A stretch of DNA of 6,817 bases from JAJXTN01 sp038230895 (GTDB lineage Bacteria > Patescibacteriota > Saccharimonadia > Saccharimonadales > UBA4665). Below the pieces are notes generated by a model. That model had not been told where the DNA came from, searched no databases, and saw only the letters and a program-made list of their open reading frames with translations. Made by a program: the position numbers and the translations under genes. The DNA is taken from NCBI GenBank assembly GCA_038230895.1, contig JBBRMJ010000018.1:1-6817 (forward strand). The letters are read 5' to 3'. Numbering within the stretch: the stretch's first letter is position 1; each line of letters begins with the position of its first letter. Below, piece after piece: positions 4,636 to 6,817 of the stretch.

Positions 4636-5390
4636 AGCCGGGACAGATCTTTCAGCTCGGTGACCACCGCCTGGCCTGTGGCGACGCCAAAGATCCGGCA
4701 CTGGTAAAACGGCTGGTCGGCAGTGACCAGATCAAATTAATCCTCTGTGACCCTCCCTACGGCGTCGCCTACACCGACAGTAAGGCTGGCTTTATCCAAA
4801 AGCTGGGTTCTAGTGGTGAAATCACCGGCGACCACTACCAAAGTGACGACGAGTATCGGCGCTTTACCAAAGACTGGCTGGCGACTACTAAGCCATACCT
4901 TGCGCCAAAGAACGCTGTCTATATCTTCAACTCCGACAAAATGCTCTTCGCCTTGCGTGAGGGCATGCAGGATGCGGGCTGTCGCTTTACCCAATTACTG
5001 ATCTGGGTGAAGACCCATGCTGTAGTTGGACGCATGGACTACTTGCCCCAACACGAACTCATCGCCTACGGCTGGTTTGGAACGCATGAATTCGTCAAAG
5101 CCAAAGATAAAAGCCTGTTGGTCTATCCAAAACCAAGCCGCAGTAAGCTCCATCCGACCATGAAGCCAGTTGGCCTGCTCCGAAATCTTGTCCTTAATTC
5201 CAGCCGAGTTGGCGACTACATTTATGATCCCTTTGTTGGCTCCGGCTCAACCCTGCTGGCTTGTGAGCAGACCAAGCGTAAATGCCTGGCAATTGAGCTT
5301 GATCCAGCGTATTGCCAAGTCGTCGTTGACCGCTGGGAGAAGCTAACTGGTGGTACTGCCAAATTGCTGGAGGTGAGCCATGTCGGATAA
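4632..5390 (+). CDS. Beta-class DNA methyltransferase, ParB-less paralogue of its neighbour
   Basis: A 252-residue protein that is one N6_N4_Mtase domain: catalytic DPPY (40-43), HPTMKP (174-179), AdoMet motif DPFVGSGST (199-207) and ELDP (222-225), all canonical. DPPY points to N6-adenine methylation. The N-terminus (KPGQIFQLGDHRLACGDA) aligns almost residue for residue with residues 158-175 of the upstream protein, so it begins exactly where that protein's linker ends. Target-recognition regions in the middle differ between the two, so they may read different sequences or strands. It overlaps the upstream gene by four bases and the small-terminase gene by eleven, showing tight coupling with packaging. 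No restriction endonuclease is adjacent, so it looks like an orphan modification enzyme. Confidence 0.93.
   Translation: MKPGQIFQLGDHRLACGDAKDPALVKRLVGSDQIKLILCDPPYGVAYTDSKAGFIQKLGSSGEITGDHYQSDDEYRRFTKDWLATTKPYLAPKNAVYIFNSDKMLFALREGMQDAGCRFTQLLIWVKTHAVVGRMDYLPQHELIAYGWFGTHEFVKAKDKSLLVYPKPSRSKLHPTMKPVGLLRNLVLNSSRVGDYIYDPFVGSGSTLLACEQTKRKCLAIELDPAYCQVVVDRWEKLTGGTAKLLEVSHVG
5369..5376 (+). promoter_or_regulatory. Strong ribosome binding site of the small terminase gene
   Basis: GGAGGTGA lies inside the end of the methyltransferase gene; the GGAGG core is six bases before the ATG at 5380. It fixes that start and is the best ribosome site in this series, which fits a high need for the small subunit. 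Confidence 0.7.
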
Positions 5391-5787
5391 AAAGGCTCGG
5401 AATAAAGCGCTATTGATTGACCAATTACGCAAAACGCCGATTGTTCAGCTAGCATGCGAGAAAACGAGTCTTAGCCGGGCTTCCTACTACCGTTGGCACA
5501 AAGACGACTCTGAGTTTGCAGAGGCGGCTGACCTTGCCCTCAGCGAGGGATCGGCGCTGGTCAACGATATGGCCGAGAGTCAGCTGATGGCTGCCATTCG
5601 AGATGGCAATATGACTGGCATTATCTTCTGGCTGAAGCACCATCACCCGACCTATGCCACCAGAGTCCAGATTGATGGGCGGCTCAAGGTTGAAGATCAA
5701 ACGCTAACGCCAGAGCAAGAAGCGGTCGTTCAAGAAGCTCTGCGATTGGCCGGACTGGGCCAGATTGAACCGGTAATTACCAAGTAG
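5380..5787 (+). CDS. terS: Probable terminase small subunit (phBC6A51-type HTH)
   Basis: A 135-residue protein. Residues 10-45 form a helix-turn-helix of the homeodomain phBC6A51 type: TPIVQLACEKTSLSRASYYRWHKDD, of which the SRASYYRWHK part is the recognition helix, followed by EFAEAADLA. Residues 46-95 are helical and end in IIFWLKHHHPTY, a pattern common to small terminases and related phage HTH proteins. The acidic C-terminal tail could contact the large subunit. The small terminase normally forms a ring that recognises the packaging site and stimulates the large subunit's ATPase. Position directly before a clear large terminase supports this role, and the stop is seven bases before the next ATG. 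The HTH also resembles transposase-type HTH proteins, but no transposase is present. Confidence 0.82.
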   Translation: MSDKKARNKALLIDQLRKTPIVQLACEKTSLSRASYYRWHKDDSEFAEAADLALSEGSALVNDMAESQLMAAIRDGNMTGIIFWLKHHHPTYATRVQIDGRLKVEDQTLTPEQEAVVQEALRLAGLGQIEPVITK

Positions 5788-5794
5788 GAAACCC

Positions 5795-6817
5795 ATGAAT
5801 AATACTTTGCCAGTTGATGTTGAGGCTAGTCTTACTCCCGACCTCTGGGAGCATATTCGGGGCAACCGTAAGATCCGGATGGCGACAGCCGAGCGCAGTC
5901 ACACCTGGTTCTTTAGCCTTTATCTCAGCCGCTACTTAAAGCACCCAACAGCTGACTTCCAAAAAGAGATCTTCATGTTGACCGAGAATCAGGAGATCGA
6001 GTATGCGGTAATCGTGGCCTTTCGAGGTTCCGGCAAATCGACGGTCGTTACCATGTCCTACCCAATTTGGGCAGTCCTCGGTAGCCAGCAGAAGAAGTTC
6101 ATCTTAATCCTGAGTCAGACCCAACAGCAAGCCCGACTCCATCTGGCTAACATCAAGCGCGAATTTGAGGCTAATGAGCTGCTTCGGGCAGATTTCGGAC
6201 CGCTTGAAGAAGAAAGCGACGAATGGGGTTCAAGTTCGCTGGTACTCACAAAGTACGGTGCACGGATCAGTGCGGCCTCAACCGATCAGAGTATCCGTGG
6301 ACTGCGGCATGGAGAACACCGGCCAGACCTCATCATCTGCGACGATGTCGAAGATATGATGTCGACCAAAACTCAGGAAGGCCGGGATAAGACCTACAAC
6401 TGGCTAACCGGCGAGGTGTTGCCAGCCGGAGATCAGAACACCAAGGTGGTGATGGTTGGCAACCTGCTGCATGAAGACTCACTTTTGATGCGACTGCGGG
6501 CAAGTTTTGAATCAGGGCGATTGAACGGTGTTTTCAGAGCGTACCCCGTGGTAACACCCAGCAACCAGATTCTCTGGCCTGGTAAATATCCCAACCACGA
6601 TGCCATCGAAACTGCCAAACTTAAGCTCGGTAACGAGAAGGCCTGGCAACGTGAGTTTATGCTCAAAATCGTACCGGAAGACGATCAGGTTATCTTTCCG
6701 GCTTGGATTCGCTACTACGACGAGTTGCCTTCCCAGGAGCAGGATCATTACCGCTACACGGCCGTCGGCATTGATTTGGCTATTTCACTGCGGACAACCG
6801 CTGACTGTACGGCCATG
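5795..6817 (+). CDS. terL: Terminase large subunit, partial (C-terminus beyond right edge)
   Basis: 341 codons are visible with no stop. It is the DNA-packaging motor that joins with the small subunit, cuts concatemeric phage DNA and pumps it into the prohead. The ATPase domain has Walker A FRGSGKST (76-83), Walker B DLIICDD (178-184) and a coupling-type motif VMVGN (219-223) followed by LLHEDSL. The nuclease domain begins near residue 321; TAVGIDLA contains Asp327, the probable first metal ligand of its RNase H-like fold. Remaining nuclease acids lie beyond the window. The ATG at 5795 has AGGA five bases upstream, overlapping the small-terminase stop. The frame is continuous with no sign of decay, so the element looks functional here. 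Confidence 0.95.
   Translation, partial: MNNTLPVDVEASLTPDLWEHIRGNRKIRMATAERSHTWFFSLYLSRYLKHPTADFQKEIFMLTENQEIEYAVIVAFRGSGKSTVVTMSYPIWAVLGSQQKKFILILSQTQQQARLHLANIKREFEANELLRADFGPLEEESDEWGSSSLVLTKYGARISAASTDQSIRGLRHGEHRPDLIICDDVEDMMSTKTQEGRDKTYNWLTGEVLPAGDQNTKVVMVGNLLHEDSLLMRLRASFESGRLNGVFRAYPVVTPSNQILWPGKYPNHDAIETAKLKLGNEKAWQREFMLKIVPEDDQVIFPAWIRYYDELPSQEQDHYRYTAVGIDLAISLRTTADCTAM

Noticed and set aside
3364..5390. Complete restriction-modification system
   Set aside because: No restriction endonuclease gene is adjacent; the HNH protein is separated by two genes and a promoter and carries no DNA-recognition domain.

Overview
The window reads as the left part of a tailed double-stranded DNA phage or prophage: regulators at one end and the start of the DNA packaging module at the other. 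Support comes from an HTH DNA-binding protein of the small-terminase type followed by a large terminase with recognisable ATPase and nuclease motifs. A small XRE regulator, a LexA-type self-cleaving repressor and an HNH protein lie upstream. TGA is an ordinary stop here (used in two ATGA gene overlaps), so a UGA-recoding host is unlikely. The host cannot be named from the sequence. The DUF4352-like membrane protein and gene style would suit an uncultured Gram-positive-like or Patescibacteria/Saccharibacteria lineage, but that is a guess.

Layout. Positions 1-283 (minus) hold the start of a membrane-anchored DUF4352-like protein that runs off the left edge. Positions 284-388 are a divergent promoter region shared with a small XRE regulator (389-616, plus). 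The XRE gene collides tail to tail, with a 14-base overlap, with a LexA/S24 repressor (603-1268, minus). Positions 1269-1430 are a second divergent control region, with promoter-like elements for lexA leftwards and for a long rightward gene series. The first rightward block is an HNH protein (1431-1757), an unrecognised 306-residue protein (1759-2679) and a coiled-coil plus OmpR/PhoB-type winged-helix protein (2676-3290), all tightly spaced or overlapping. After a 73-base gap come a ParB-domain/beta-class DNA methyltransferase fusion (3364-4635), a second beta-class methyltransferase (4632-5390), the probable small terminase (5380-5787) and the large terminase (5795 to the right edge, partial).

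How the parts may fit together. The 73-base gap contains four tandem imperfect 11-bp direct repeats. They start three bases after the stop codon of the OmpR/PhoB-type gene and end eight bases before a -10-like element. An 11-bp head-to-tail array is the known binding geometry of PhoB/OmpR-type and SARP activators. I infer that the winged-helix protein is the activator that turns on the methyltransferase and packaging genes, a self-contained late-gene switch that does not depend on a two-component receiver domain. An 8-bp inverted repeat covering the same -10 element and the methyltransferase start codon may provide feedback repression. Upstream, the LexA-type repressor, with cleavage site and catalytic residues intact, could place the whole series under DNA-damage control.

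The two methyltransferases look like a duplicated pair: the second starts almost exactly where the ParB-like domain of the first ends. They are coupled directly to the terminase genes, with no restriction enzyme visible. This suggests marking or protection of phage DNA linked to packaging.
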